Shown: piece after piece, positions 23,681-36,400 of the stretch | Numbering within the stretch: the first letter of the stretch is position 1 | Layout of the letters: each line of letters begins with the position of its first letter | Assembly: GCA_023079485.1 (NCBI GenBank) | Contig: CM041115.1 | Location: 29,936,826-30,000,825, forward strand | DNA: 64,000 bases | Origin: Archilochus colubris | Lineage: Eukaryota; Chordata; Aves; Apodiformes; Trochilidae | Reading direction: 5' to 3' | Translations under genes and position numbers: made by a program | The notes under the pieces: generated by a model | The model's database searches: none | Seen by the model: the letters and a program-made list of their open reading frames with translations, nothing else | What the model was told of the DNA's origin: nothing

Positions 23681-26600
23681 AAAACTTTATTCAATTTGTT
23701 AAGTGCTAGTTGGTCTCAAACACAATGCTGCCATTAAATGTGATGGCTGCTCCAAAGATGCAGCTATCTGCAACATTTTTTGTATCGCATCTTAAAAAAA
23801 GCAGACAAATAAACCTGAAGATTTAATGTATTTCACATTGAATTCTAAATAATAGAGCCAAAGTGTAACAGTTGTTACTTCTTCCAAAGACTGAAGGTTT
23901 CTCCCCTCCAAGCACAAACTTGTCCGTACACAAACTACAATATATGTAACTGAAAGAGAAAAGCTCTGATTCCATGCCTGCTATTCAGAGGCCAAAATGT
24001 ACTTTATCTGCAAGGATAATCATGTTTCACATTCAGTTGAGTCCAGTGACAATGAGCCAGTGAGACATTACTTTCTACACAGCATATACATGTCCATATG
24101 TATAAAATCTTTCTGTATGTGTGTGTATGTGCACATCTGCCTGTGACATCTTTGAAGACGGATAGGTGGGGGAGAGGAGGGACAGCTTAGACATTGTTAG
24201 AATAATCTTAATGACATAGGTGTACTAGGGCTACAAATTTTGGGTTTAAGCCCAAAGACTGTGCATACCCCACCCCTGTTTTCATCTTAACATGTGTAAC
24301 CAGAGCTGAAAGCTCACCTCTCATGGGCTGAATCACATAATACTCCTATTTATCAACTAAAGTTTTTATTTCTTTTTATTTCTGATTAATTTTAGTCATC
24401 TTAAGAACAGGCATCCCTCTCCTTTTTCCTTTAAGGGGACTTCCACAATAATTCACTCTTGCCAGTCCTATACCACAGCACTACATACAACTCAAGTGGT
24501 CAACACAGTATCAACACTATTATTCATAATTAATAACAGCTGTGGCAAGAGGCAAATTCCTTTCTTTGTGAACTTAGAATGCTACATTAATCTAAAATTC
24601 AAAACTGAAATGCATTATTTTTTCTTAGGCACTATAGTAATCTTAGCAGCAGAGTACTTGTAGTATTAAAGTGTAGTGTGACTAAAATCTGAAACATTTT
24701 GTCTTCTGAAGATGCATGCCATGTTTTACTAGTGTTTGTATATATATATTTATATATGATACCTTTTGCTTCACATGTACGAATAAAGCTAAACCAGGAG
24801 TGACCCTTAGCAGCAGGCATCCTTAAAAGACGTAACAGCTATTTTGGTACCTTAAATACTATAGGTGACTGAGATTCAATAAGTTCTCTTCACAACTAGG
24901 CAAAGGAATTGGATCCCCATTTATAATTAATAACTTTGTCTTGAGAGATGTTATTGACAAGAGAAACTTCTAAGCCATAGTTAAGTCTGACAGACTGTAA
25001 AAAGAAATTGTCAAACCTAGCTGCTCTAAGACACTTCTGGTTTAATGAGTCAAACAACTACACTAACCCTCATTCTTACAAAGTCTTGGGTTGTGGTTTG
25101 GTTGGTTGTTATTTTGTTTGTTGTGGTTTGTTTTTGGTTTTGGTTTTTTTGTGTGGGTTTTTTATTTGTTTATTGGGGTTTTTTTGTTTATTTGTTTTCT
25201 GGGTTTTTTTAAACTGTCTTAACCAGCCCACATTTTTTTGTTTTTTGTTTTTTGGTTTTTTTAAGCAGAAATTTTTAATTAATCTGATGAGCAGATGCTG
25301 ATTATACAGATACACTTTAACAGATCCTTTAAAGCATTCCCAAATAAGCTATTTGTCATTCTGTTTTGAAAAACAGATAGAAGTTAGAGGGGTATACAGT
25401 AACTTCTCAGGATCAGGAACCAGACAAAACAATTCTTTCAGCCTTCCTAGAGAACAGCCAGAAAGAAACCAACTGTATAACACCAGATTCAGCCCAGTAG
25501 CATAATAAGGTTTCAAATTATTAGTAAAAGGAAGGGTTACCTTTTAAGTTTTTCACTACTTTCTTTAGCAAAAAGACATGTTAGTAAATAAGAGGCTGTC
25601 TTCAAAACACAATGTAAAATAAAGGTAAGCTTTGCAAAGGAATCTCTCCACAACTATACACTCATTCATCCCTGCAAGCAAAAAAAAATACAAATATTTC
25701 AGACATGTTTTTTTCCTGTCCAATGGAATAAAGGAAACATGAGGGACAGAATGAGAAAAAATTCCAAGATTGCCATACACAAAATCACTTCTGTTGCACT
25801 ACCATGAAATCGACATTTTTGGCAAAAACACACCAACACCAACTAAAAGAGCAGCAGCAGCAATGATTTCAAGTAGTATCTCAGTACTATGAGGTGAAAG
25901 GGTCATTATTTCCTCCAGTTCAAAAAGCAGTAGCATGGGAGCCTCTAACACAAACACTTTGTTTGCATTTGCACATTCTTTCTATTACAAGTACTCAAAG
26001 TATCTCTAAGCCACTAAACCGAGCTTTTTCTGGAATCCCAAATCCCATGCTATGGTAAACTGTCATGAAAGTAATATAAAAACGCAAGAAATGTCCCCTG
26101 GGCACCACTACTTTGCAGATTACCTGTTTGGTGCATATAGAAAAAGAGGCAGTAGTAGGTCCAGGATGATTATATCATACTTGTGTAAAGCCTTTACCAC
26201 TGAGGTAAGAGTTACTTTAAGTTCCTGAATACTCTTAGAGCTTAGTCAGAAGCAAAACGGTTGTTTTTTTTTCTTTAAATCTCATTCATTATTTGCTCCC
26301 AAGAAGAATGCTTAGAAGTAATACAAAATAAAGTGAGGCAGAGAACAGGAAAAAAAAAGAAGGTTTTATATTCGTCTGCTTTCCCAGACTGAAAGAATGA
26401 CTTCAAGTTGAGCAGGCATTTAGAGACTTCTTTGTGACCAACAGCTACATCCAAAATGTCCAGTGTGTTTGTCTTCTTATTTCTTACCCTCATAATTTCT
26501 GGCACCATTTCCTTCTTTCTCTCAAAGAATGGCTCTGAGAAGAAGGGGTTAAAGCTACAAGGAAAAGACACACCACCTCATCCCCAAAGTCACACCAACT

Positions 26601-27401
26601 TCTTGGTAAGGCATGAAACATCTTAGTTTGTAGTTGCTCCTGTTAAAATTAAAAGACTCCCTAACAGTTTAGTTTAGTCTTTAGCTCAAAGTTCTTATAT
26701 TACTTCATTCTAAACATCTCCAAAGTGGCTGCAAGTTATATCTTGTTACTGACGTAACACATAATTAGCTATCAAAAGCATTTGTGCTGCCTTAATTTTA
26801 AAGATCACATCTGTTTAGAGAGATGCTCACTGTTTTGGGTTGGGTCTGCTGTTTAGGTTTTCAGACTACATTCAAATAGCAAAAGCTTCAATCTGCTATT
26901 CAGAGTTGCAAAAATAATACCTCAAACCCAAACCAATGAGCAATTTCTTTTATTTGCCAAATGCTGAAGAACTGCAGCTTGTGACCATGTGAAACACGTA
27001 CTTCATCCAAAGGAACAGGGAAAAGTAGCTTACAAGTGTAGAGTGAAACATTCTCAACTGCAGATCATGTTGTACATTTTCCTTTTCACCATGGTGACAT
27101 GGAGAACTTGATATCACTTGATACACATTTTTAAACACTGTACTCCTGAACTTCATTTGAAACCTTGTAGTGAAGTAGTGTAAGAGTTTACACAATTTTA
27201 TCAAATGGAGGCAGACACTGGAACCTGTGACAGGATACCAGTCCACCTGTTATCTCCAGAACCCAACTCACTAGCAGAAGGCTGCAGTCCACACCAAACA
27301 CCCAAACAGCTTTTCCAGTAGGAACAGACTTTGTTTATCCACACCAGCATAAAACTGGTCTCCACAGCTACACCAAGATACTACCATCTGAGGTCAGCGC
27401 T
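23681..27401 (-). other. HABP4: Probable HABP4 3' UTR and flank
   Basis: On the minus strand after the HABP4 stop, candidate AATAAA signals (TTTATT on the plus strand) occur at 26954-26949 and 23691-23686, with more near 24360-24380. The nearest gives a UTR of about 450 nt, the farthest about 3.7 kb. Nothing in the DNA alone decides between them. A T/G-rich tract (25087-25262) lies inside. Confidence 0.4.
25087..25262. repeat. T/G-rich low-complexity tract
   Basis: Irregular TTTG, TTTTGG and T-run units on the plus strand (CAAA-rich on the minus strand). The overlapping short ORFs of Gly/Phe/Leu or Lys/Asn/Gln are artefacts of this composition. Confidence 0.9.
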
Positions 27402-27458
27402 TCAAGCTAAAGCTGGAAAATCCTCAGGATCATTAGGATTTGGAGCAACAAGCTGCAC
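27402..27458 (-). CDS. HABP4: HABP4 terminal coding exon 8
   Basis: It reads [18 protein letters not shown] then TGA, aligned with the human end [18 protein letters not shown]. Two acceptors are possible in the same frame: TATAG ending at 27459 (keeps human length) or GTGCAG ending at 27453 (drops V and Q). I chose the first on length. Confidence 0.88.
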   Translation of the reverse strand: MQLVAPNPNDPEDFPALA

Positions 27459-30400
27459 CTATAAAGTAAGAAAGGGAGATTTTAAAAATGAACACATTTT
27501 ATGTATTCGTATATGAATAAACTAATACAAAACCATCTAACAGCTACGTATATTTATTTTACCTTGGAAAGGGTTTGTTTTTCTATTCTATTCAAAGTTA
27601 AATCTTTTGTATCCATCACTGTCACAGAAATGCTACGCACTTTCCTCTCAGACATTATAACTCCTATAATTTCAGCATTATAAATACATTCACAGTGCAA
27701 ATCTACTTCCTGGGGATCAAAGATCCCCAAAAGATCATAAGCTCTGTAGCACTGAGATGATGAAAAAAAGTAGTAAAGCAATCTCACCCAAAATACTGTT
27801 TTTAGAAGCAGTGTTATTGTTTTTTGTTACATTCTAAGGCTACTGCACATCTTGAATTGTAGTTTTAAACTCTGGTATTAAAAAGAGGGGTTTTCATTCA
27901 GATAAAACAAATGCATCAAATACCTTCCACATCATTCTGTAAGTTCCCAACCTTATTTCAATATTAGTCAGAATTAAATGCAGACCTTCAGTTAGTAGGA
28001 CAAATAAAGATGGCTTTTTTAAGTGAGGAAATGGTTTTTTTTAAAAAAAAAATCAGCGGATTTTTTTAACCAGTTATATTAAACACTTGTGTCATCCTGT
28101 AGGATGTTGTAGAATTCTGTCTTCATCTGTTGGATCCCAGATTTTTCTGATCTCACTCTCAGTAATCAAAGTACTATTACTAGTACTAATTTTTTGTAAG
28201 GCATACAAGCTTTTGGATGTTTTAATTACTTCTCAATTTATACTAAAACTTACTGCAAGACCAAATCTTCATTGCCTCCTTTCATCTAGTTTCCTTTATA
28301 GCAATCTGATATTTTGCAATTTATGTATTAAGAGTTGTGACTGAATTTTAAGTAATATGTTATGGGTCAGGCACTCAAAATAACCAGGTCAATGTACTAG
28401 GAGACAGGAACTAGAAACAGTCTGTTGCTACAGCAATTAGTAGTTCTACAAAAAAAGAGACAGAACCTTCACATGCCCCACAACAACCAAAAAAATCCAA
28501 CCAAGCTAACAAAAACAAAACCCAAAAAACCACATTACCACCACTTGTGAATGAGGTCCTGCCTCCTCAACTTGTCTGCCACGACCACGACCACCTCGTG
28601 CTCCTCTTGAACCACGGCCAGGGCGAGAAAGACTCCCAAAATTAATATCCAGCTGAGATGTTATGTCATTCACTGGTCTTCGAAAGATATGAGAGTCATC
28701 TTCCAAGTCTTTTTGCAACTAGAAAGAAGATCTGGTTAAAGCCTTTATTTTTCAGGTACAAGTTTCTCCACTCCCTGATACATATACAGGCACACACACT
28801 TATATTACAGACTAGGCAGCAGATAAATTAAGATGACATCCAGAATAGAAGACAGGCGTTAACTTGCACAGGATTTAACAGAAGTGGTGCAATAGGAAAC
28901 AATCCCAGATGCCTGGGATTTTTATTTGCTGGCTCAGAGAGTCCAGGCAACAACATTGTAACACTGAGGTGGTTTTTCAGAAGTATCATCTGAGATTTGC
29001 AAAGGAGTAGAGAATCGGACTTTAGCTATTTGCTCCTACAATTATGTTCAAATAAGGGTTAAAAGGCCATAGTAAACACAGTATTTGGCTTCTAAACAAT
29101 ATATTAGTCCCTTTTTCTGCTGCTATGAGATTACTGTTGTTTTAACACAGTGTATTCCTAGTAGCTAGTGGATGTAAAGCAATTTTGTGTCATAATCTTA
29201 ATGTGCACTCTAGTAACAATAACATATATGTCAACTCATCCCATAGTGATGAATCACTTACTTTATTCAATGTTTAATTGCATTTGAATTTTCCATGTTA
29301 TGCAGTTCCTGAACCTTCTATTCTGTTTTGGCCATGTCCCTTGATAATGCCAGCTAAGACACTTCACGAGTTTCTTTTCTCTTCTTTAAAAGGAAGAGAA
29401 ACTTGCATGCACTCTTCCCCTGTTACATATTTGCTTCATAGCTTGTGAAAGATACCTTTCCCACCCCTACCACCACCTCCCTCAGAGAAGGAAAAGGAGA
29501 TAATGGCAGCTGTGACCACCAAAAGCCATGGTAAAAAGGATGCAGGCCACAACTGTATTTGTGTCTGGTAGTACTCAACAACCTAAAGTGATTAAGGCTT
29601 AAAAAGCTGCAAGTTCTGATGTTAATATTTTAAGTACACAAAGGATAATGTGTATTTATATGTGCATGCAAACCCCAAGGATCAAAATTTCTAGTATATA
29701 GAAATCATGGTAGACTAGAAGTATATTCACATACTTCTGTGACCCCCACATTTCAAAAGCTAAGTAAACAAGAATCTGCCAAAGAAGCCTTCCCGAGATC
29801 CAGCACAGATGAGAACTAGGACATTTAGCATCCAAATAAAAGATAGCAAAACCTTGGTTTTGCAGGCAGTTAAGCTAAACAGGGTTCAAAGTAAGGATAA
29901 GTAAACACAGTTGCTCTATCAGCATTACCAGATATCTGCGGAGATGGCAGCAGCAAGGACACAGGTTTTATCTTACTAAGACTGAGCCACAGGGTAGAGC
30001 AACTCGGTATATTAGATATTTACATACAAAATAGGGGTGATGATCTGAGAGAAGAAAATTGAACAGACAGCAAGTTTAAAATAAGTTTTGGGGCACATAT
30101 GTGATTGCAGTAACAAAGCTTAGATACTGATATCTAGCTTGTTCAGATCATTTGAAACTATTAGAAAAAGACTAGAGACCATTTCCTAATCCTGGGCATA
30201 AAGCAGACTTTAAAGAATTCCTGTGGCAATGCTTACATCATCACTGTATTTTGACTTGTGAATCACCACTGCTTTGGAAGGAACAGTGGATTCTGGCTTC
30301 CGGATGTTGAATTCAGGCTTTGGTCGATTCTGTTGCTGAAGATTTTTCCATTCATCTAAAGTCATTTCTTGAACTACTTCTTCCATTGGCTTTCCTTCAG

Positions 30401-33400
30401 CAACTCTAAAGGTTTATAGAAAAAAAACCATTAGCAAAGTAAAAAAACCATTAGCTTGCAACACACCAGGATGAACAAGAACACCAGTCTCTGAAGTACA
30501 AATGCTAAACAAAATATTTTGAATGTTTCTTAACAAATACTATCCTCAATTTCCCTTAGTCCCCGCAGTCGCCCGAGTGCAATTTTTTCATTAATGCAAG
30601 TTGGAAAATATACCTATGGCCTTCATATTCTAGACAAAACCACTATGTCTTTCAATCTGGTGTATTCTCAACTCTTCTGTTTAATAATGAATCTACTCCT
30701 AGCAAATACAGCCATAGCAAAAGAAGCATAAAAAGAAGCTTTAAAGCACCCCAATTGCACCAAATTATTCATGTCATTGCAGGATGACATTATGAAATGG
30801 ATTCAGTGAAGCTTCTACTCATCAAAAAGACACAGTGATCACACCACAGGATCTTCTAGATTGTTATTAACATTTCCCTTGCCAATTTCACCAATTGTTT
30901 CTTCATTTTCTTTTGTCAGATGTAGTAGCACACAAGGAGACAGTATCTACCACCTGACAAAACCAGATTATTCCTAGTCTCATTTTAAGTTGTCACAAGC
31001 TGAAATAATGATAATATGTTCAACGAAAATGTTCAAGGAAAATACTCGGAGTACATTGGAATCTGCTTTGCATGTATTTGAACTGAAAACAGAAGCTTTA
31101 TATCTTTATTCATAAGACAAGAATCATAAGGCAAAACTAAAGATTCTTTTCCACTCATCACTGCTTGACTACTCTTCTGACACTTCTCTAATGGTGAACA
31201 AGACTGACTTACATAAGATGAGCAGCTTTTAGGGCACTGTACACATGTATCTTTTAGTGATATTTGCAGAAAGCTATTCTCTACTAAACAGCAATTTATG
31301 TAGGGAGCACAGCATTCCATCATCATAACAGTTTGCTGCAGACACAAGTCAAATCCCATGAACTACAGGAAAAATTGCACTGATTTCTCCCAGACACTTG
31401 AAAAAACATTTCTGCCTTCTCCCACACAAAACTGTTACACATCACAATAGCTGTTGAAGTTGGTTAAGGATTTACCTAAGCCCGATTTTTCTCAGAAAAC
31501 CCTTTCATTAGGTCCCTTCTACTAGTGCAGAAACCTGTTTTGGTTTTCCTCGCTCAATCACAGTTCCAAGTCTTCTACCAGATGCCAAGGATTTTTCTAA
31601 TGTAAATAAACAACTAATTAGATGCTAGCTGGAAACCAGATCGCACACATTTGTTGAGAGTGTTCAGTAAATTTAGAACTAGCCTGTGTAAGAACAGGCC
31701 CATTCCCACTTCCTATTTGAGCTTGGAGGGAACCTTTCCTAATTCCTTGCCAGTCAAAATTATACAGTATTTTCCTGAATCACCCAGCATATGGCAAGTA
31801 AAAGCACACTTGAACAGTAAGACAGCCCTTAATTTTGGCTGCAGGATGAAAACAGATTTAAATGCACTTCACAGAAAAATTAAGTAAAAAATATGCAACT
31901 CTAGTACTATATGCTTGCCCTCTGACATGCTTTATTACTTTGTTATTTTAAAAACAACACTTCTACAGGGAAGTTGATAGCATTAAGAAACAATTGCTCA
32001 TCAAATATTTAATTTGTTGTTCTCAAGAGCAAGAACCCAGCTAATTTTTTATTAAGTATCTGAAGCTTCTGTTTTGGTAATAAGAGCTGGAAAAACAAGA
32101 CTAGTTTCAAACACCCAGAGGAAGAAAAGATAAGTAAATTAACAAAAAGGGGACTCTATGAATTATTTCAATTTCTTCCCAAGCCAATATCTCAGGACAA
32201 AATCAGTAAATGGTATATTTGGGGGCGAATGGTTTACATGGTGTGAAGAGAGTTGGCAAATGTGGTTGCCAAGCCTCTCTCCATCATCTTTTAGAAGTCC
32301 TGACTAACCAGGGATGTTCCACTGAACTGACACTCATCTTCAAGAAAGGCCAGAAAGAGGATCCCAGTAATAATAGACTGTCTGGATGGTTGGGCCCAAA
32401 GAGTTGTGGTCCATGGAGTTAAATCCAAATGATGGATGGTCATGAGTGGTGTCCCCCAGAGCTCAGTGATGTTTAACATCTTTATTTATGGTCTTGATGA
32501 GGGGATTGAATGCACGCTCAGTAAGTTCACAGATGACACCAAGTTGGGAGGGACTGTAAACCTGCTGGATAGTAGAAAGGCTTTACAGAGGGACCTGGAC
32601 ATACTGACTGTTGGGTTGAGACCAACTGTATGCAATTCAATAAGGTCAAGTGTTGGGTTCTGCATTTTGGTTACAACAACCCCAAGCAATGCTACAGGCT
32701 TGGAGAAGAGTGGCTGGAAAGCTGCCTGGCAGAAAAGGACCTTGGTTTTATTGACTGATAGTTGGCTGAATATGAGCCAGCAATGTGCCCAGGTGGCCAA
32801 GAAGGCCATGGGCATTCTGGCTTAGATCAGAAATTATATGACTAGCAGGTCTAGGAACGTAATCCTGCCCCTGTATTTGGCACTGGTGAGGCCCCACTTC
32901 AAGTGCTGTGTTCAGTTTTGGGCACCTGAATACAAAAGGACATTGAGGTGTTGGAGCAAATCCAAAGAAGGGCAGCAAAGCTAATGAGCGGTTTGGAAAA
33001 CATCCCCTATGAGGAGCAACTGAAGGTGTGGGGCTATTTAGTCTGGGGAAAGGAAGCTGAGGGGAAACCTTATCACTCTTTACAAATACCTGAAAGGAAC
33101 TTGTAGTGAGAGTGGAGCTTGTAAAAGACTCCCTGGTGACAGATGACAGGACAAAGGGAAATGGCCTCAAGTTCCGTCAGGGGAGATTTAGGTTGAATAT
33201 CAGGAGAAACTTCTCTACAGGAAGGGTTGTTAAGCAGTAGAACAGGGTCTCCAGGGAGGTGGTTTAGTCTCCATCCCTAAATGTGTTTAGAAATCGTCTG
33301 GAGGTAGTCCTCTCCCCCCACCCCCTTCCAACCATACAAGAGTATTGCAGGTAATCCAATCAAGCTGAACTTCAGCATCATTTGACCTTCCTGCAACAAC

Positions 33401-36400
33401 ATACTATTATAAGAGACAACAACAGTGCTGTTTGGAACATATGTCACTACTGGAAGGGTGGAACAACTCAGAGTCACCTAATCTATGTGAAAACAGGTAG
33501 AAAAGTATTGTAAGGCAGATACAAGGTCGAAAATACATGATTTATATGCAAAAACTTGAAAGAGCTGCTGATGAGGAAACACACACAACTCTAAAAAAGA
33601 AAAAAAATTGCATATCCATGATGGCAGGTAAGGCAGGATGCTTAGGTGAAAAAACCAAATACAGTACTTTCTGTTTTCAAAGCATTGGAAAGACCAAAGG
33701 ATAACGAAACCTCTATCAATAGAGGACATTTAAGTCAAATAGACAGGTATGGTTGGTCACGCCTTGGGTCAGCAAGGCCTCTCTCAGATCTAAATTTCTA
33801 TTACCATAAGACAACACCAGGACATTTCACTACACAGCAACTTGAGGTCACAAAAAAGCAGTCACAGGCATTGCTTTGAAAAGTACACATCTATCAGAAA
33901 GAACCACTTGCCCACTCTAAAGAAATACTGGTGGATTTTTACTGCAAAAATGTGGTCTGCTAAAACCAAAATGCAGTTTGATTTTTATTGCAAGGAATGG
34001 TTTCACTTGCTGAAACAGTACAAAATTGTTCCAGGATGCCAAGACTCACAAGGGGAAAACACCCCCAATCATTGAAGCACAGGAACAGGAATCTGCATAT
34101 CACATTTTGGACAAAGACTTGATTGCAGATTATTTTGGGCACGAGGCCTTTATGGAAGTGCACTCTGTGCATTACTTTCTACCTTCAAACTGTATAAATT
34201 TTTAGTAACTGCTTGGTGTGCATTTTCATTAATCAAGTTAATAAGCTCCTTGGCACACCAGCAACAATGCTTACAAAATATCGGCAGACATGTAAACACT
34301 GCCTCGGGACATGAACAAACTGAATTCACAATGCACATACATACCAAAATATTACCTAGGGGTAATTGTTACTACTGCTTCAGTGTTTTCAGTGGGTGAC
34401 CATAATCCACTGCATTATTTTCTCTGTATATCTTTTTTGCAGGAACTGCTGTACATGAATACTTAATTATGCAGGAGAAATACAAATGAAAATAAAAATG
34501 GAAATCTGAGTATTCAGCTCAGCTACTTGGCTCATTATTTTTAATGACAGCTGGTCCTCAAATCATCCTTTATATTATCCAGCTGCACAAAACATTTTTA
34601 TTCAGCTTTTATCACAAAATCAACTACATTAATCTTTCCTACTAAACATCATTTACAGGAGCATTTCCACCAATTATAGCAAAATTCAGGGTTAAAAAAG
34701 GTAATACCAAGTGACAGCTAAACAAGTTAACTATAGAAACAGAAACAAACCAAATACTCCTAAAGATCTCACTCTATGTACAGATTTATGTCACTATTAA
34801 AAAAATAACAAAAATAACAACACAGCCAGCTACCACTGACCACCCAAATAACAAAACAACCAAAAGAAATTCAAAACAAACAGAAAATTCAAAACAATCT
34901 AGAGAAGTAAAAAGCTCAATAAACTTGAAAATTAATTTTGAAAGCTTTCTATTAAATGACCAGAAGAGTATACAACTCCACCAGAATATAATTAAGTGCT
35001 GTGTGAAGAAATGGAAGAAAATCGTGCAGAATAAAGAGTAGCTTTGGAAGTAGCTTTGACAGGAATTGATTAGAATATGCCATGCTGAATAATAAGAAAA
35101 ATCTATGTATTTGTGTTACCAGACAAAACAAGGGTATTACATCATTCATCCTATGAAGAAAAGTTCAACAATATGCAGTGTGAGGAAAGCTGTATGTCAT
35201 TGTACTACTTACATACATGCAGAAAAAGCAGAAGAGAAGCCTAGCAACAATCTTTGATGTTGTATGTTACTTGCCAAACAGGAACTCTGGAGAGCAAGAG
35301 CAAACTAAGCATACAAGACCTTAAAATATATCCTGAAGCCTGAAAACCATATGCCATCAGCTTTTCTTTGTAAGTATTAAAAGGACAACCAAAATAATTT
35401 TACCTTGTTAAAGGTGTATGCTATACAACCATACCTAATAACCTAGGCACTATTCACATGATGTGTTCTTTGCTGTTTTAAAATAGTCTCCCAAGCTGAC
35501 ACTACCCTTAAAGTAAAACTTATACTTTGTTATACAGATTTGTGAGTCTTCACTAGAGAATTCCTGCACTGAAAAGACTATATGATGCAGAATTCTGTAT
35601 TTATAGGTTATTTGTATATTTTAATCTTACAGCCTTCAGTGAACTACTCCCAAACAAAGTTTTTTTAAAAAAACATGAAGAGGAGTAAAATCTTCCAAAA
35701 CTCTCAGTCTGACTGAATACCTAGTGACCTCTGAAAAAGGAAAAGGAATTAAAGACAACAGGCAGATTCTTTCTGGTGCCTTTGCCACTACATGTGTTTC
35801 TCATGCCTTACACTTCACAAGGAACTGATGTCAGGACTCATCTACAATGAACTTGTATTGGAGCAGAAACAAACACAAGTCTTTTACAAGTAAAGGTACC
35901 ATTAGCTGACCAAATAAACTGAATAACTGTTCTCATATTTAGCTAACACAGTACATTTTTAGCAGTTCATCTACAGTATCCATCTGATTTAAGTTAGTCT
36001 AGAAATAGTTATCTGGAAATCAAATCATAGCCATTAAATTTCAGAGAAAGATTTCCCCCTGTACATATCTCACTAGTTACATTCTAAGAACTAGTTTAAA
36101 ATTAAAAGAATCAAAGCTATATCAACTCAATTTCTTATAGAGTTGTACATGAATATATAAACAGATTTTGTAACCTAGTCAGATTTATAATTAAGAAAAG
36201 AACTGAATCCACTAATAACTGGAGCTTCATCATTAGGTAAAAAAGGCTTGAGAGCTGATTTCTCTTCATAGAAGAGACAGCTGACATTTTGCACAGACCC
36301 TCTTTCACTCCTTACATGATATTCACCATATGCTATTTCATTGAAGTCTCTTACTTGGACAAGATTGTCCAGCTACTTTTTCTTTAGCCAGTGTTTTTTG

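Noticed and set aside
25008..25301. Phe/Gly/Leu-rich ORF
   Set aside because: Translation of a T/G-rich low-complexity tract.
32436..32825. 129-codon plus-strand ORF as a host gene
   Set aside because: CR1 reverse-transcriptase remnant with a deletion and frameshifts.
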